Origin: Silanimonas sp.
Lineage (GTDB): Bacteria; Pseudomonadota; Gammaproteobacteria; Xanthomonadales; Xanthomonadaceae
NCBI RefSeq assembly: GCF_027530345.1
Contig: NZ_JAPZQK010000009.1
Coordinates: 34,657-98,656 of the forward strand
DNA: 64,000 bases
Reading direction: 5' to 3'
The translations under genes and the position numbers were made by a program. Numbering within the stretch: the stretch's first letter is position 1; every line of letters starts with the position of its first letter. The notes beneath the pieces were generated by a model, which had not been told where the DNA came from, did no database searches, and was given only the letters and a program-made list of their open reading frames with translations. Positions 29,590 through 40,412 of this stretch are shown piece after piece.

Positions 29590-30360
29590 TTACTTCGGCT
29601 GCATGCGGATGGCGCCATCGATGCGGATGGTTTCGCCGTTGAGGTAGCGGGTCTGGAGGATGAAGCCCACGGTTTCCGCGAACTCCTCCGGCTTGCCGAG
29701 GCGCGAGGGGTAGGGCACCTGGGCGCAGAGGCTCTGGTACACGGCCTCGGGCATGCCATCGACCATCGGGGTGTGGAACACACCCGGCGCGATGGTCATG
29801 ACGCGAACGCCGATGCGGGCGAATTCGCGGGCCATCGGCAGGGTCATGCCGACCACGCCGCCCTTGCTGGCCGCGTAGGCGGCCTGACCGATCTGGCCCT
29901 CGTAGGCGGCGACGGACGCGGTGTTGACGATGACGCCGCGCTCGCCGTCCTCGCCCGGCTCGTTGCCCTGCATCAGCGCCGCCGCGGCCTTGGCGACGTT
30001 GAAGCTGCCGACGAGGTTCACCATCACCGTGGTGGCGAAGGTCGAAAGCGGCATCGCGCCTTCCTTGCCGAGCACGCGGCCCGCCCCGAGGATGCCGGCG
30101 CAGTTGATCGCCGCGTTCAGGCCGCCCAGGGCGTCCTTCGCCGCCTGCACGTTGGCCGCCACGCCGGCCTCGTCGCTGACGTCGGTGCGGAAGAAGTGCG
30201 CGTTGCTGGCGCCGAGCTCGGCCACGGCGGCCGCGCCGCGCTCGGCGTTGACGTCGAACAGGGCGACCTTGCCGCCGTTCGCCACCAGAAATCTCGCCAC
30301 GGCGAAGCCGAGGCCGGAAGCGCCGCCAGTGACGACGGCGCGGACATGGTTCAGATGCAT
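29590..30360 (-). CDS. Short-chain dehydrogenase, 3-hydroxyacyl-CoA dehydrogenase type 2-like
   Basis: A 256-residue classical SDR with NAD-binding TGGASGLG, NCAGILG, the catalytic Ser in IVNTASVAAYEGQIGQ and YAASKGG. The motif set and the APGVFHTPM loop resemble mammalian HSD17B10/bacterial 3-hydroxyacyl-CoA dehydrogenase type 2, which acts in isoleucine and fatty-acyl degradation. That fits the acyl-CoA catabolic genes elsewhere in the window. It shares a transcript with efpL. An open frame continues upstream of 30360 but crosses the intergenic region without homology. Confidence 0.85.
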   Translation of the reverse strand: MHLNHVRAVVTGGASGLGFAVARFLVANGGKVALFDVNAERGAAAVAELGASNAHFFRTDVSDEAGVAANVQAAKDALGGLNAAINCAGILGAGRVLGKEGAMPLSTFATTVMVNLVGSFNVAKAAAALMQGNEPGEDGERGVIVNTASVAAYEGQIGQAAYAASKGGVVGMTLPMAREFARIGVRVMTIAPGVFHTPMVDGMPEAVYQSLCAQVPYPSRLGKPEEFAETVGFILQTRYLNGETIRIDGAIRMQPK

Positions 30361-30461
30361 GGGGGTGCTCCCGGAGAGACGCCGGATTTTACCCGAGGCC
30401 GCTGCCCGGCCGTGGGCTGACGGGGCACACTGGTGCCATCGCAGACAAGTCGGGAGAGGGC

Positions 30462-31805
30462 ATGGAGCGGATCGCGGTCGAGCGCCTGCGGGTGGGGTTG
30501 TGGGTGTCGATGGAGAACGTCCCCGGCACCGGCTTCCTGCTGCGCAGCGAGGCGCAGATCGCCACCTTCGCGCAGGTGGGCGTGAGCCATGTCTGGCATG
30601 AACCGGCGCGCAGCGAGGTGGCGCCCTTGCCCGAGCCTGAGCCCGCGCCCGACCCCGTCGGGACCTCGATGCCTGACGACGATCCGCCGGCCCTGCCGGG
30701 CGCGGCATCGGGCGGCGGTATCGAGATCGTCGCGGTGCCCGAACCGGACCGCATCGAGGGGGAAGGATTGGCGCACGGCCCCCGCGTGTCGGGGTTCGAC
30801 GACGAGCCCGCGACGGCACCACCGACCGACGCGCTCGACGCCCAGCGGCAGAGCCTCGATCGCTGCGAACGCCGGTTCAGCGCCGTCTCGAAGGCCTTCC
30901 GCAACGTGCTGCAGAACGTCCGTGCGCAGCCCGAGGAGGCGCGTGCCATCGCCGAGACCGAGGTCGGCGGCATGGTCCGCGCGGTGCAGCAGGAACAGGA
31001 CGTCGCCATCCGGCTGCTCTCCGAAAAATCCGGGCAGGAAACCGCGCTGCACGCCATCAACGTCTCGGTGCTCTCGGTGCTGCTGGGCCGGGCGATGGGC
31101 CTCGATGGCGAACTCGTCGAGGCGATTGGCCTCGGCGCGCTGCTGCATGACGTGGGCAAGATCGAGTTGCCCGATGTGATGCGTGGCAAGGCCGATTCGC
31201 CGAACCCGACGGAACGTCGCATGTTCCAGAGCCACGTCGAGCACAGCCGCACCCTGGCCGAGCGCATGGGCCTCGGCGAGGCCGCGGCCGCCATCGTTGC
31301 CCAGCATCACGAGGCCAGCGACGGCAGCGGGTATCCGCAGGCACTGAAGGGCGAGGCCATCCACCCCGCCGCGCGCGTCGTCGCGCTCGTGAACCACTAC
31401 GACAACCTGTGCAATCCGCCGAACCCGATCCACGCGCTGACGCCGCATGACGCGATCGCCGCGGTCTACCGGAAGACGAAGGAGAAGTTCGACCCTGCCG
31501 CGCTGAACGCCTTCGTGCGGATGATGGGCATCTACCCGCCCGGCTCTGTGCTGCACCTCTCCGATGGCCGCTTCGCGCTGTCGGTCGCGGTCGACCCAGC
31601 CAACGCGATGAAGCCGAAGGTGCTGATCCACGACCCGGCCGTGCGGCCCGAGGATGCGCTCATCGTGCCGCTGGCGGAGCATCCGGAGCTCTCGATCCAG
31701 CGGGCCATCAAGCCGATGGCCCTGCCGCGTGCGGCCTTCGACTACCTGCAGCCGCGCAAACGCACCAGCTTCTTCATCGAATCGCGCTCGCGGCGCTTCG
31801 GATGA
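30462..31805 (+). CDS. HD-GYP domain protein with DUF3391
   Basis: A 447-residue cytoplasmic protein. Residues 1-50 (VERLRVGLWVSM) match the DUF3391 region common in HD-GYP proteins, followed by a variable acidic linker. The HD-GYP domain has HD at 229-230 (LLHDVGKIELP), HH at 282-283 and DGSGYP at 287-292, so metal ligands and the GYP loop are intact. Such proteins hydrolyse cyclic di-GMP and regulate motility, biofilm or virulence. A purine-rich ribosome site (GGGAGAGGGC) precedes the ATG. It is monocistronic. Confidence 0.92.
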   Translation: MERIAVERLRVGLWVSMENVPGTGFLLRSEAQIATFAQVGVSHVWHEPARSEVAPLPEPEPAPDPVGTSMPDDDPPALPGAASGGGIEIVAVPEPDRIEGEGLAHGPRVSGFDDEPATAPPTDALDAQRQSLDRCERRFSAVSKAFRNVLQNVRAQPEEARAIAETEVGGMVRAVQQEQDVAIRLLSEKSGQETALHAINVSVLSVLLGRAMGLDGELVEAIGLGALLHDVGKIELPDVMRGKADSPNPTERRMFQSHVEHSRTLAERMGLGEAAAAIVAQHHEASDGSGYPQALKGEAIHPAARVVALVNHYDNLCNPPNPIHALTPHDAIAAVYRKTKEKFDPAALNAFVRMMGIYPPGSVLHLSDGRFALSVAVDPANAMKPKVLIHDPAVRPEDALIVPLAEHPELSIQRAIKPMALPRAAFDYLQPRKRTSFFIESRSRRFG

Positions 31806-31813
31806 GGGCCTTG

Positions 31814-31832
31814 GGCCGGCGCGTGGCCGGCC
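31814..31832. terminator. Hairpin between HD-GYP gene and convergent lipoprotein gene
   Basis: GGCCGGC and GCCGGCC pair around a GCGTG loop, nine bases after the HD-GYP stop and eight before the convergent lipoprotein stop. It is followed only by TGTTG, so it may be a weak or bidirectional terminator. Confidence 0.45.
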
Positions 31833-31839
31833 TGTTGCG

Positions 31840-32409
31840 TCAGTCGATCGCGGCCTGGAAGTCCGGGTCGGACAGGACGGCGACCAGAAGCTTCTGCACG
31901 GCCGTCGGGTAGTTGTCGTAGGCGGCCGGGATCGCGACGGCGCCGATGAACGACGAGGGCCAGTTGTGTGCGGCCTCGTACGTCTTTTCGAAGCGTTCGC
32001 CGTTGCCGCCGCTCACCACGATGCGTACGGCGAGTTCGGCGGAGCCCTCGCTGACGCCGCTGGCATCGACCTTGTGGCGCAGCAGCTCGAGAGCGATGCT
32101 GCGCTCGGCGCTGGCGGAGTAGCGGCCGCTGGCCGACAGCTCGGCGATGAGCGCTTCGCGAATGTAGCCGCTGAAACGGCCATCGGAGGCCGAAGACATC
32201 ATCGGCGAGCCCCGCAGCGAGACCCGGTCGTTCTTCACGTCGGCCGCGGCGCGCGCCTCGCCGACGGCGACCGGTGCACCTGCGGCCAACGGACGCGACG
32301 CGACCGCGGTCTGGTACTGCGCGGCGGGCATCGACACGCAGCCTGCGAGGATGCAGGACGCCAGAAGCAAGCCACCGGCGCGCGACAGCGAAATGGCGCG
32401 GCCGATCAT
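31840..32409 (-). CDS. Outer-envelope lipoprotein, unknown function
   Basis: A 189-residue predicted lipoprotein with lipobox LAGC (Cys24). The mature part has a segment FSGYIREALIAELSASGRY, a strand-rich centre (LAVRIVVSG) and a C-terminal AIPAAYDNYPTAVQKLL. I do not recognise a named family. The pattern of a predicted regulator-free lipoprotein with a helix binding the next strand recalls proteins that work in pairs, and a second lipoprotein gene overlaps its start by four bases. Confidence 0.7.
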   Translation of the reverse strand: MIGRAISLSRAGGLLLASCILAGCVSMPAAQYQTAVASRPLAAGAPVAVGEARAAADVKNDRVSLRGSPMMSSASDGRFSGYIREALIAELSASGRYSASAERSIALELLRHKVDASGVSEGSAELAVRIVVSGGNGERFEKTYEAAHNWPSSFIGAVAIPAAYDNYPTAVQKLLVAVLSDPDFQAAID

Positions 32410-33008
32410 TCGAACGCCCCCTGTTCGCGGAGCTGCTTCAGGCCGTTCCAAGTGATCTGGTCGATGACCTGGCCTGCCGCCTGGTCCGGGCTCACGGGCG
32501 TGAGGTTCGCCGGGCCCGCGTGGTTGCCCACCGTCGTGTGCAGCGCATGCTTCACTTCCACCGACTTCGATGTCTCGCCAACGCGATAGGTGAGCGTGGC
32601 CGCATAGCCGTCCGTCACCATGGTTCCTACGGCGCCGAAGGTCAGGCCCGTGCCGAAGCCTTTCGCCGCGGCGTTGTCGGTGAGCGGAACGTTGTCGATG
32701 ACCACGGTGAGCGTCGCCTGGTTGGACGCCGCTGCTTCCGTCGCCGTCGTGAACAGGCCTGATTCGTTCGCCACGGCCAGCACTCGGGGCTTCATGAAGC
32801 CGGTGGCGCGGGCATTGGCATTGCCTTGGGTGCGGAATTCCGCGAGCACCTGCACTGGGGCGGGGGACGCCACCGTGCCGACGTCGGATTTCCCGACCAT
32901 CGGCAGCGCCGTATCGACGTAGGAGCGCGTGCTCAGGCAACCCGACAGGGTGAGGGTGACAGCAAGGGCGAGCGCGAGCTTCGCGCCCGATTTCGGGGGG
33001 GTATGCAT
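32406..33008 (-). CDS. Lipoprotein, unknown function, paired with the next gene
   Basis: A 200-residue predicted lipoprotein with lipobox LSGC (Cys24). The mature part includes VLAEFRTQGNANARATGFMKP, LTVVIDNVPLTDN, a Gly/Thr-rich hydrophobic stretch GFGTGLTFGAVGTMVTDGY, and YRVGETSKSVEVKHAL. The start at 33008 is preceded by AAAGGA; a longer open frame to 33074 lacks a signal peptide at its start. ATGA coupling with the downstream lipoprotein suggests that both act together at the outer membrane. Family not recognised. Confidence 0.7.
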   Translation of the reverse strand: MHTPPKSGAKLALALAVTLTLSGCLSTRSYVDTALPMVGKSDVGTVASPAPVQVLAEFRTQGNANARATGFMKPRVLAVANESGLFTTATEAAASNQATLTVVIDNVPLTDNAAAKGFGTGLTFGAVGTMVTDGYAATLTYRVGETSKSVEVKHALHTTVGNHAGPANLTPVSPDQAAGQVIDQITWNGLKQLREQGAFE

Positions 33009-33092
33009 CGTTGGTCCTTTCCATGGGCCGATTTCGGCGCGAGAAAAGGTGGCCGAGCGATGCCGAAAAAGCAAGGCGTCCGCGCGTCTTGC

Positions 33093-33959
33093 CTACAAGG
33101 CGCGCAGATAGAAGCGGTTGCAGCCGAAGTGGCCGGTGGCCCCCATCGCCTGCGTGATTCGCTGGAAGCCAGCGCGCTCGTACAGCGCCTGCGCCGCGTC
33201 CATGCCGGTGAGCGTCTCGAGGTAGCACTGGCGGTAGCCGAGGCGCCGCGCGGCATGCAGGCAGCGGGCGATCAGCGCCGTGCCGGCACCGAGGCCGCGC
33301 AGGCCGGGCTTGAAGTACATCTTGCGCAGCTCGCAGACCCCATCGATGCCCTCCAAGGGCGCGATGCCGCCACCGCCCAACACGACGCCGGCCACTTCGA
33401 CGACGAAGTAGGCCGCCCCCGATCGCGCGTAGGCCGCATGCATCGCGCCCACTTCGGCGTCATGGATGGCGAAGCCCGGGCCATCGGCGCCGAACTCCGG
33501 CATCACGCTGCGGATGATGTCGGCGACGGCTGCGTCGTCCGTCGACCGCATCGGGCGCATCACGAAGCGCGCCGCGTCCTCGATCTGGCTGAGGTCGGCC
33601 TTCCGCACCCAGCCGGCGTCACCCTTGGCCGAGTAGCACCAACGCCAGCCGCCCTGGTCGTCGGCGACTAGAAGCCGCTCGCCGGGCGTCAGCGCCAGTT
33701 CGCGGGCGTCGTACGCCGCGACGGCATGGGCGGTGGCCGGAAGGGTGTCGAGCGACTGGCCCTCGTCGAGTTCGAAGGCGCTGCGCAGCGTCCAGCCTTC
33801 CGCGCCGCCCGGCGTGATGCACCAGTGGAAGTCGGGCCACTCGTCGTCGTTGCGGGTGATCGTCAGGCGCTCACCGGCGTCGAAGGCGATCGGGTGGTCG
33901 TAGGTCGGGCGGCGGCCGGCATAGGCCACGGCCGCGCGCAGGGGTTCATGGCTTTGCAC
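33093..33959 (-). CDS. Fusion of two SH3-like domains with a GNAT acetyltransferase
   Basis: A 288-residue protein. Residues 1-125 contain two tandem SH3-like repeats (PIAFDAGERLTITRNDDEWPDFHWC and ELALTPGERLLVADDQGGWRWC, each ending in a GW-strand). Residues 130-288 are a GNAT domain with CELRKMYFKPGLRGLGAGTALI, the acetyl-CoA loop, and LYERAGFQRI. SH3-like domains of this sort often bind peptides or cell-wall fragments. It starts at GTG 33959, overlapping the end of hmgL by 14 bases, so it is the last gene of the leucine operon. Its substrate is unknown. Confidence 0.75.
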   Translation of the reverse strand: MQSHEPLRAAVAYAGRRPTYDHPIAFDAGERLTITRNDDEWPDFHWCITPGGAEGWTLRSAFELDEGQSLDTLPATAHAVAAYDARELALTPGERLLVADDQGGWRWCYSAKGDAGWVRKADLSQIEDAARFVMRPMRSTDDAAVADIIRSVMPEFGADGPGFAIHDAEVGAMHAAYARSGAAYFVVEVAGVVLGGGGIAPLEGIDGVCELRKMYFKPGLRGLGAGTALIARCLHAARRLGYRQCYLETLTGMDAAQALYERAGFQRITQAMGATGHFGCNRFYLRAL

Positions 33960-34850
33960 GGTTCACCTTGCTCATGGAGTCGCGGCCCAGCACCGACGAC
34001 AGCCAGCGGCCGGTCGCGATGAGCGCATCGAGGTCGACGCCGTGGGCGAAGCCCATCCCGTCGAGGAGGTAGGCGATGTCTTCGGTGGCGACGTTGCCAC
34101 TCGCGCCCTTGGCGTAGGGGCAGCCGCCGGTGCCGGAGACGGCGGCATCCACGACGCGCACGCCGGCTTCGAGGCAGGTGGCCACGTTGGCCACCGCTTG
34201 GCCGTAGGTGTCGTGGAAGTGCACGGCCAGCGCGGTCATCGGCACTTCGCTGGCGACGGCCTCGAGCATCGCGCGCGCCTTGCGCGGCGTGCCGACGCCG
34301 ATGGTGTCGCCGAGTGAGATCTCGTAGCAGCCCATCGCATGCAGGGCCTTGGCCACGCGCACGACCTCGGCGACAGGTACTTCGCCCTGGTAGGGGCAGC
34401 CGAGCACCGTCGAGACGTAGCCGCGCACCGCCAAGCCGTCGCGCTTCGCGGCGTCGAGCACGGGCGCGAAACGCTCCAGAGATTCAGCGATGCTGGCGTT
34501 GATGTTGGCCTTGCTGAAGGCTTCCGAGGCCGCGCCGAACACGGCGATCTCGGTGACGCCGACGCTGCGCGCTCGCTCGTAGCCCTGCAGGTTCGGCACC
34601 AGCACCGGATAGCGCACGCCGTCGCGCTTCGCCACGCCGGCATAGACCTCGGCGGCGTCGGCCATCTGCGGCACCCACTTCGGGCTGACGAAGGCCGTGG
34701 CTTCGACGGTGCCGAGGCCCGTGGCGGCAAGCTTTTCGATCAGCGCGATCTTGTCGGCGGTGCCGACCAGCGCCTTCTCGTTCTGCAGCCCGTCGCGCGG
34801 GCCGACCTCGACGATGCGGACGACGTCGTTGGTCACCGCGGCGGCCGTGC

Positions 34851-34854
<4 letters not shown>
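33946..34854 (-). CDS. hmgL: Hydroxymethylglutaryl-CoA lyase
   Basis: A TIM-barrel lyase of 302 residues that cleaves HMG-CoA into acetoacetate and acetyl-CoA, the last step of leucine catabolism. Motifs are VEVGPRDGLQNEK with the catalytic Arg-Asp, and GTGGCPYAKGASGNVATED carrying the active-site Cys and metal-binding region; HFHDTYGQA supplies the metal His. The ATG overlaps the mccA stop by four bases. Confidence 0.95.
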
Positions 34855-36853
<1,999 letters not shown>

Positions 36854-36854
<1 letters not shown>

Positions 36855-37378
36855 CACTCGCCGTCCCAGTAGCCGAGGTTGTCGGCTTCGCGGTTGCGCA
36901 GCCGGACGATGCGGCGTTCGCCCGACTCGTCGAAGCCGAGGAAGTGCGAGGCGCCGGTCTTGCCGGAGTCCGGGTACTGGTAGAGGTCGGGGAAGATCAT
37001 CGTGCTCACGGCGAGGTAGCGCAGCGTCGCGCTGGCTGAGGTGTTGCGGATCTGGTGGGCCGTTTCCGGCCCGCCGACGGGGCAGGCGATGACGTCGCCC
37101 ACGCGCAGTGGGTAGCGCTCGGCGCCGACGCGGAGTTCGCCTTCGCCTTCGAGCACGAGGAACATCTCCTCGTTGCCGTAGTGGTTGTGCGCCGGGAAGG
37201 CCGCCTTGCCGGGCGGCACGATGGTGACGTTGTAGCCCAGCTTCTGCGCGCCGACGCGGGGCGAGATCGGGGCCACCATGGCGCCCCGGTACTTCTTCGG
37301 GCTTTCGTCGGGCGGCGCCGTAATCAGCTCCGGCTGCAACGCGTCAAGGTTGATGACGGGGGAGAGGCGCTCGCCCAT
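36854..37378 (-). CDS. Cupin-domain protein
   Basis: A 174-residue single-cupin protein. The first motif is PAHNHYGNEEMFLVLEGEGEL, with His-His-Glu metal ligands, and the second is GGPETAHQIRN with the last His. The family is not assigned to a reaction. It sits inside the leucine operon between the methylglutaconyl-CoA hydratase and mccA, coupled to mccA by TGATG and four bases after the hydratase, so it may take part in or protect the pathway. This is inference from position. Confidence 0.75.
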
Positions 37379-37382
37379 GGCT

Positions 37383-38171
37383 TTAGCCCACCCAGCGCGG
37401 CGCGCGCTTGTCGAGGAAGGCGCCCAGGCCTTCCTGGCCTTCCGGCGAGACGCGCAGGCGCGCGATCAGTTTGGCGTTCTCGGCGTCGATGCGCTCGGCG
37501 TCCTCGCGCGTCAGGCCGCCCATGCGCAGGGCGAGCGTCTTCGCTTCCGCCTGCGCGATGGGGCCGCCCTTGCCGAGCCAGTGCAGCTCGCGGTCGACGG
37601 CTTCATCGAGCTCGCCGGCCGGCACGCAGCGGTGCAGCAGGCCGATGCGCGCGGCTTCCGGCGCCTCGAACACCTCCGCCGTCTGGAACAGCTTGCGGGC
37701 CTGGCGCGCGCCGATGGCCGCCACGAGGTAGGGCGAGATCACCGCCGGCACGAGGCCGAGCTTGGCCTCCGACAGCGAGAACTTCGCGCCCTCGACGGCG
37801 ATGGCGATGTCGCAGCAGGCCACGAGCCCGACGCCGCCGCCGTAGGCCGAACCGTTGACGCGGGCGATCGTCGGCTTCGGAAAGAAGTTCAGCGTGCGCA
37901 TCAGGCGCGCGAGTTCCAGCGAGTCGGCGAGGTTCTCGGCTTCGCTGGCCTTGGCCATGCCGCGCATCCAGTGCAGGTCAGCGCCGGCCGAGAAGGTGCT
38001 GCCTTGGCCCGTCAGCACGAGGGCGCGCACCGAAGCGTCGGCGGCCAGCGCGTCGAGCATGGTGTTCAGGGCGCCGATCAGGCCGGCGTCGAAGGCGTTG
38101 TGCACCTCGGGCCGTGCGAGGGCCAGCCAAGCGACGGCGCCGCGCCGCAGCAGGTCGATGGGATGGGACAC
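37383..38171 (-). CDS. liuC: Methylglutaconyl-CoA hydratase (enoyl-CoA hydratase family)
   Basis: A 262-residue crotonase. The oxyanion-hole segment GQGSTFSAGADLHWMRGM and ARVNGSAYGGGVGLVACCDIAIA are seen, together with AKLGLVPAVISPYLVAAIG. The DLHWM and YGGGVGL forms are typical of the leucine-pathway hydratase, which makes HMG-CoA. It starts at GTG 38171 with GGAGG just upstream and is the first gene of the operon hydratase-cupin-mccA-hmgL-GNAT. Confidence 0.88.
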   Translation of the reverse strand: MSHPIDLLRRGAVAWLALARPEVHNAFDAGLIGALNTMLDALAADASVRALVLTGQGSTFSAGADLHWMRGMAKASEAENLADSLELARLMRTLNFFPKPTIARVNGSAYGGGVGLVACCDIAIAVEGAKFSLSEAKLGLVPAVISPYLVAAIGARQARKLFQTAEVFEAPEAARIGLLHRCVPAGELDEAVDRELHWLGKGGPIAQAEAKTLALRMGGLTREDAERIDAENAKLIARLRVSPEGQEGLGAFLDKRAPRWVG

Positions 38172-38288
38172 GCGTCCTCCGGAGGGGGCGGATGGGCTCC
38201 GGGCGGGGCCGGGAAGCCCCCGATTCTAGCGACTGCGCCCGCCTCGCCGACGTTGGCGGTCGAGCCGGCGCGCCGTGATGGAAATGTC

Positions 38289-38310
38289 TACAATGAGAAC
38301 GATTCTCATG
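38289..38310 (+). promoter_or_regulatory. Fur box overlapping the feoAB promoter
   Basis: Bases 38292-38310 read AATGAGAACGATTCTCATG, close to the typical Fur-operator form AATGAGAATGATTCTCATT. The strong -10 candidate TACAAT at 38289-38294 overlaps it, so Fur-Fe(II) bound here would block RNA polymerase. It stands ten bases before the chosen feoA start. Confidence 0.8.
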
Positions 38311-38319
38311 GACCAGCCC

Positions 38320-38571
38320 ATGACCCTGCTTGACCTGCCCACCGGCAGCTCCGCCACCGTCGCCGCCGTTGACGACGTCCATGCCAATGACACGATCGCC
38401 CGCCGCTTGCGCGAGCTCGGTTTCGTCGCCGGCGAGCCGGTGCGCGTGGTGACGCGCGGTCCCTTCGGTGGTGACCCGCTGCTGGTGCAGATCGCCGGCA
38501 CGCGCTTCGCGCTGCGTCGGGTCGAAGCCGCCCGCGTACGGCTCGCCGAAAGCAGGGCGGCGCAGCCGTGA
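38320..38571 (+). CDS. feoA: Ferrous iron transport protein A
   Basis: An 83-residue SH3-like FeoA (LLDLPTGSSATVAAVDD, then RLRELGFVAGEPVRVVTRGPFGGDPLLVQIAGTRFALRR). FeoA supports FeoB in Fe(II) uptake. The frame is open upstream to an ATG at 38275, but that lies before the Fur box and -10 region. The ATG at 38320 gives the usual N terminus; ATG 38308 is the alternative. It is coupled to feoB. Confidence 0.93.
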   Translation: MTLLDLPTGSSATVAAVDDVHANDTIARRLRELGFVAGEPVRVVTRGPFGGDPLLVQIAGTRFALRRVEAARVRLAESRAAQP

Positions 38572-40412
38572 TGCGCGCCGCGCTCGTCGGCAATCCGAAC
38601 TGCGGCAAGACCGCGCTGTTCAACCGCATCACCGGCAGCCGGCAGAAGGTGGCCAACTACGCCGGCGTCACCGTCGAGCGCAAGGAAGGTCGCGCGCGGC
38701 TTCCTTCGGGTCGCGAGCTGGCGATCCTCGATCTGCCCGGTGCCTACAGCCTGCAGGCGGCCAGCCTGGATGAAGCGGTGACCCGCGACCTCCTTCGCGG
38801 CTTCTATCCCGGTGAACCGCCGCCGGATTTGCTGCTCTGCGTCGTCGATGCCACCAACCTGCGCCTGCACCTGCGCTTCGTGCTGGAGCTGAAGGCGCTG
38901 GGCAAGCCGATGCTGGTCGTGCTGAACCTCGTCGACGCCGCCAAACGGCGCGGCATCGCCATCGACATCGCGCGTCTTTCCGCGGAACTCGGCGTGCCCG
39001 TGGTGCCCACCGTTGCCGTGCAGCGCGGCGGTGCGGACACGTTGCTGGCGGCGATCGATGCCGGTGAGGCGCGCCTGCCACCGGCCGCTGCGGCGAACGC
39101 GATGCCCGACGCCGAGGCCCTGCATGCCGAAGTGCATCGCCTCCTCGATGCCGCCGTGCGGCTGCCGCCGGCGGGCCTCACCACCGAAGACCGTCTCGAC
39201 TGCATCGCCTTGCACCCGGTGTTCGGCTTCGTGCTGCTGGCGGCGGTGATGTTCCTGATGTTCCAGGCCGTGTACGCGTGGGCCGAACCGCTGATGGGCG
39301 GCATCGAAGCCGCCACCGCGTGGTTCGGGGCCACCGTTGCCGCGTGGATGCCGGCGGGACCGTTGAAGAGCCTCGTCGTCGATGGACTGATCGCTGGACT
39401 CGGTGGCGTGGTGGTTTTCCTGCCGCAGATCCTGATCCTCTTCCTCTTCATCCTCGCGCTCGAAGAGAGCGGCTACCTCCCGCGCGCCGCCTTCCTGCTC
39501 GATCGCGTGATGGCCGGCGTCGGTCTCTCCGGCCGCAGCTTCATTCCGTTGCTCTCGAGCTTCGCCTGCGCCGTGCCCGGCATCATGGCCACGCGCAGCA
39601 TCCAGGACCCGCGCGACCGCCTCGCCACCATCCTGGTCGCGCCGCTGATGACCTGCTCCGCGCGCCTGCCGGTGTACGCCCTGCTCATCGGTGCCTTCAT
39701 CCCGCAGCGCGACGTGCTGGGCGTGTTCAACCTGCAGGGCCTCGTGCTCTTCGCGCTGTATGCCGCGGGCATCCTCTCGGCCCTCGCTGTGTCTTGGGTG
39801 ATGAAGCGCTGGCGCCGCGACACCCGCGAGCACGCGCTTCTGCTGGAGCTTCCCGCCTATCGATGGCCGAACCCGCGCGACGTCGCCATCGGCCTCTACG
39901 AGCGCGCGGCGATCTTCCTGAAGCGCGTGGGCGGCATCCTGCTCGCCCTCACGGTGCTGCTGTGGTTCCTCGCCAGCTACCCCACGCCGCCCGACGGCGC
40001 TACCGGTGCCGCCATCGACCACAGCTTCGCCGGCATGATCGGCCACGCCATCGTGCCGCTGTTCGCGCCGCTCGGCTTCACCTGGCAGATCTGCATCGCG
40101 CTGATCCCGGCCATGGCCGCGCGTGAGGTGGCGGTCTCGGCGCTGGCCACCGTCTATGCCATTTCCGCCGTCAGCGACGACCAGGCCGGCGCACTGGCGC
40201 CGCTGATCGCGAACGACTGGTCGCTGGCCACGGCGATCGCGCTCCTGGTGTGGTTCATCTATGCGCCGCAGTGCATCAGCACCTTGGCCACGATCAAGCG
40301 CGAGACCAACAGCTGGCGGCAGACCGGCATCGCCACGGCCTACCTGTTCGCGCTGGCCTATGGGGCCACCTTCATCGCCTACCAGCTCGCCGTCGCGATG
40401 GGGGCGGGGTGA
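38571..40412 (+). CDS. feoB: Ferrous iron transporter FeoB
   Basis: A 613-residue inner-membrane Fe(II) transporter with an N-terminal G domain: P-loop GNPNCGKT at residues 7-14, DLPGAYSL, and NLVDAAK as the G4 region. The C-terminal part has about nine membrane helices with the duplicated gate motifs (FIPLLSSFACAVPGIMATRSI and PLMTCSARLPVYALLI). It is shorter than the 773-residue E. coli protein and lacks much of the region after the G domain. GTG 38568 is an alternative start overlapping feoA. Confidence 0.96.
   Translation: MRAALVGNPNCGKTALFNRITGSRQKVANYAGVTVERKEGRARLPSGRELAILDLPGAYSLQAASLDEAVTRDLLRGFYPGEPPPDLLLCVVDATNLRLHLRFVLELKALGKPMLVVLNLVDAAKRRGIAIDIARLSAELGVPVVPTVAVQRGGADTLLAAIDAGEARLPPAAAANAMPDAEALHAEVHRLLDAAVRLPPAGLTTEDRLDCIALHPVFGFVLLAAVMFLMFQAVYAWAEPLMGGIEAATAWFGATVAAWMPAGPLKSLVVDGLIAGLGGVVVFLPQILILFLFILALEESGYLPRAAFLLDRVMAGVGLSGRSFIPLLSSFACAVPGIMATRSIQDPRDRLATILVAPLMTCSARLPVYALLIGAFIPQRDVLGVFNLQGLVLFALYAAGILSALAVSWVMKRWRRDTREHALLLELPAYRWPNPRDVAIGLYERAAIFLKRVGGILLALTVLLWFLASYPTPPDGATGAAIDHSFAGMIGHAIVPLFAPLGFTWQICIALIPAMAAREVAVSALATVYAISAVSDDQAGALAPLIANDWSLATAIALLVWFIYAPQCISTLATIKRETNSWRQTGIATAYLFALAYGATFIAYQLAVAMGAG

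Noticed and set aside
38275..38319. A longer FeoA starting at ATG 38275.
   Set aside because: The extension would contain the -10 box and the Fur operator within coding sequence; homologous FeoA proteins begin near the ATG at 38320.
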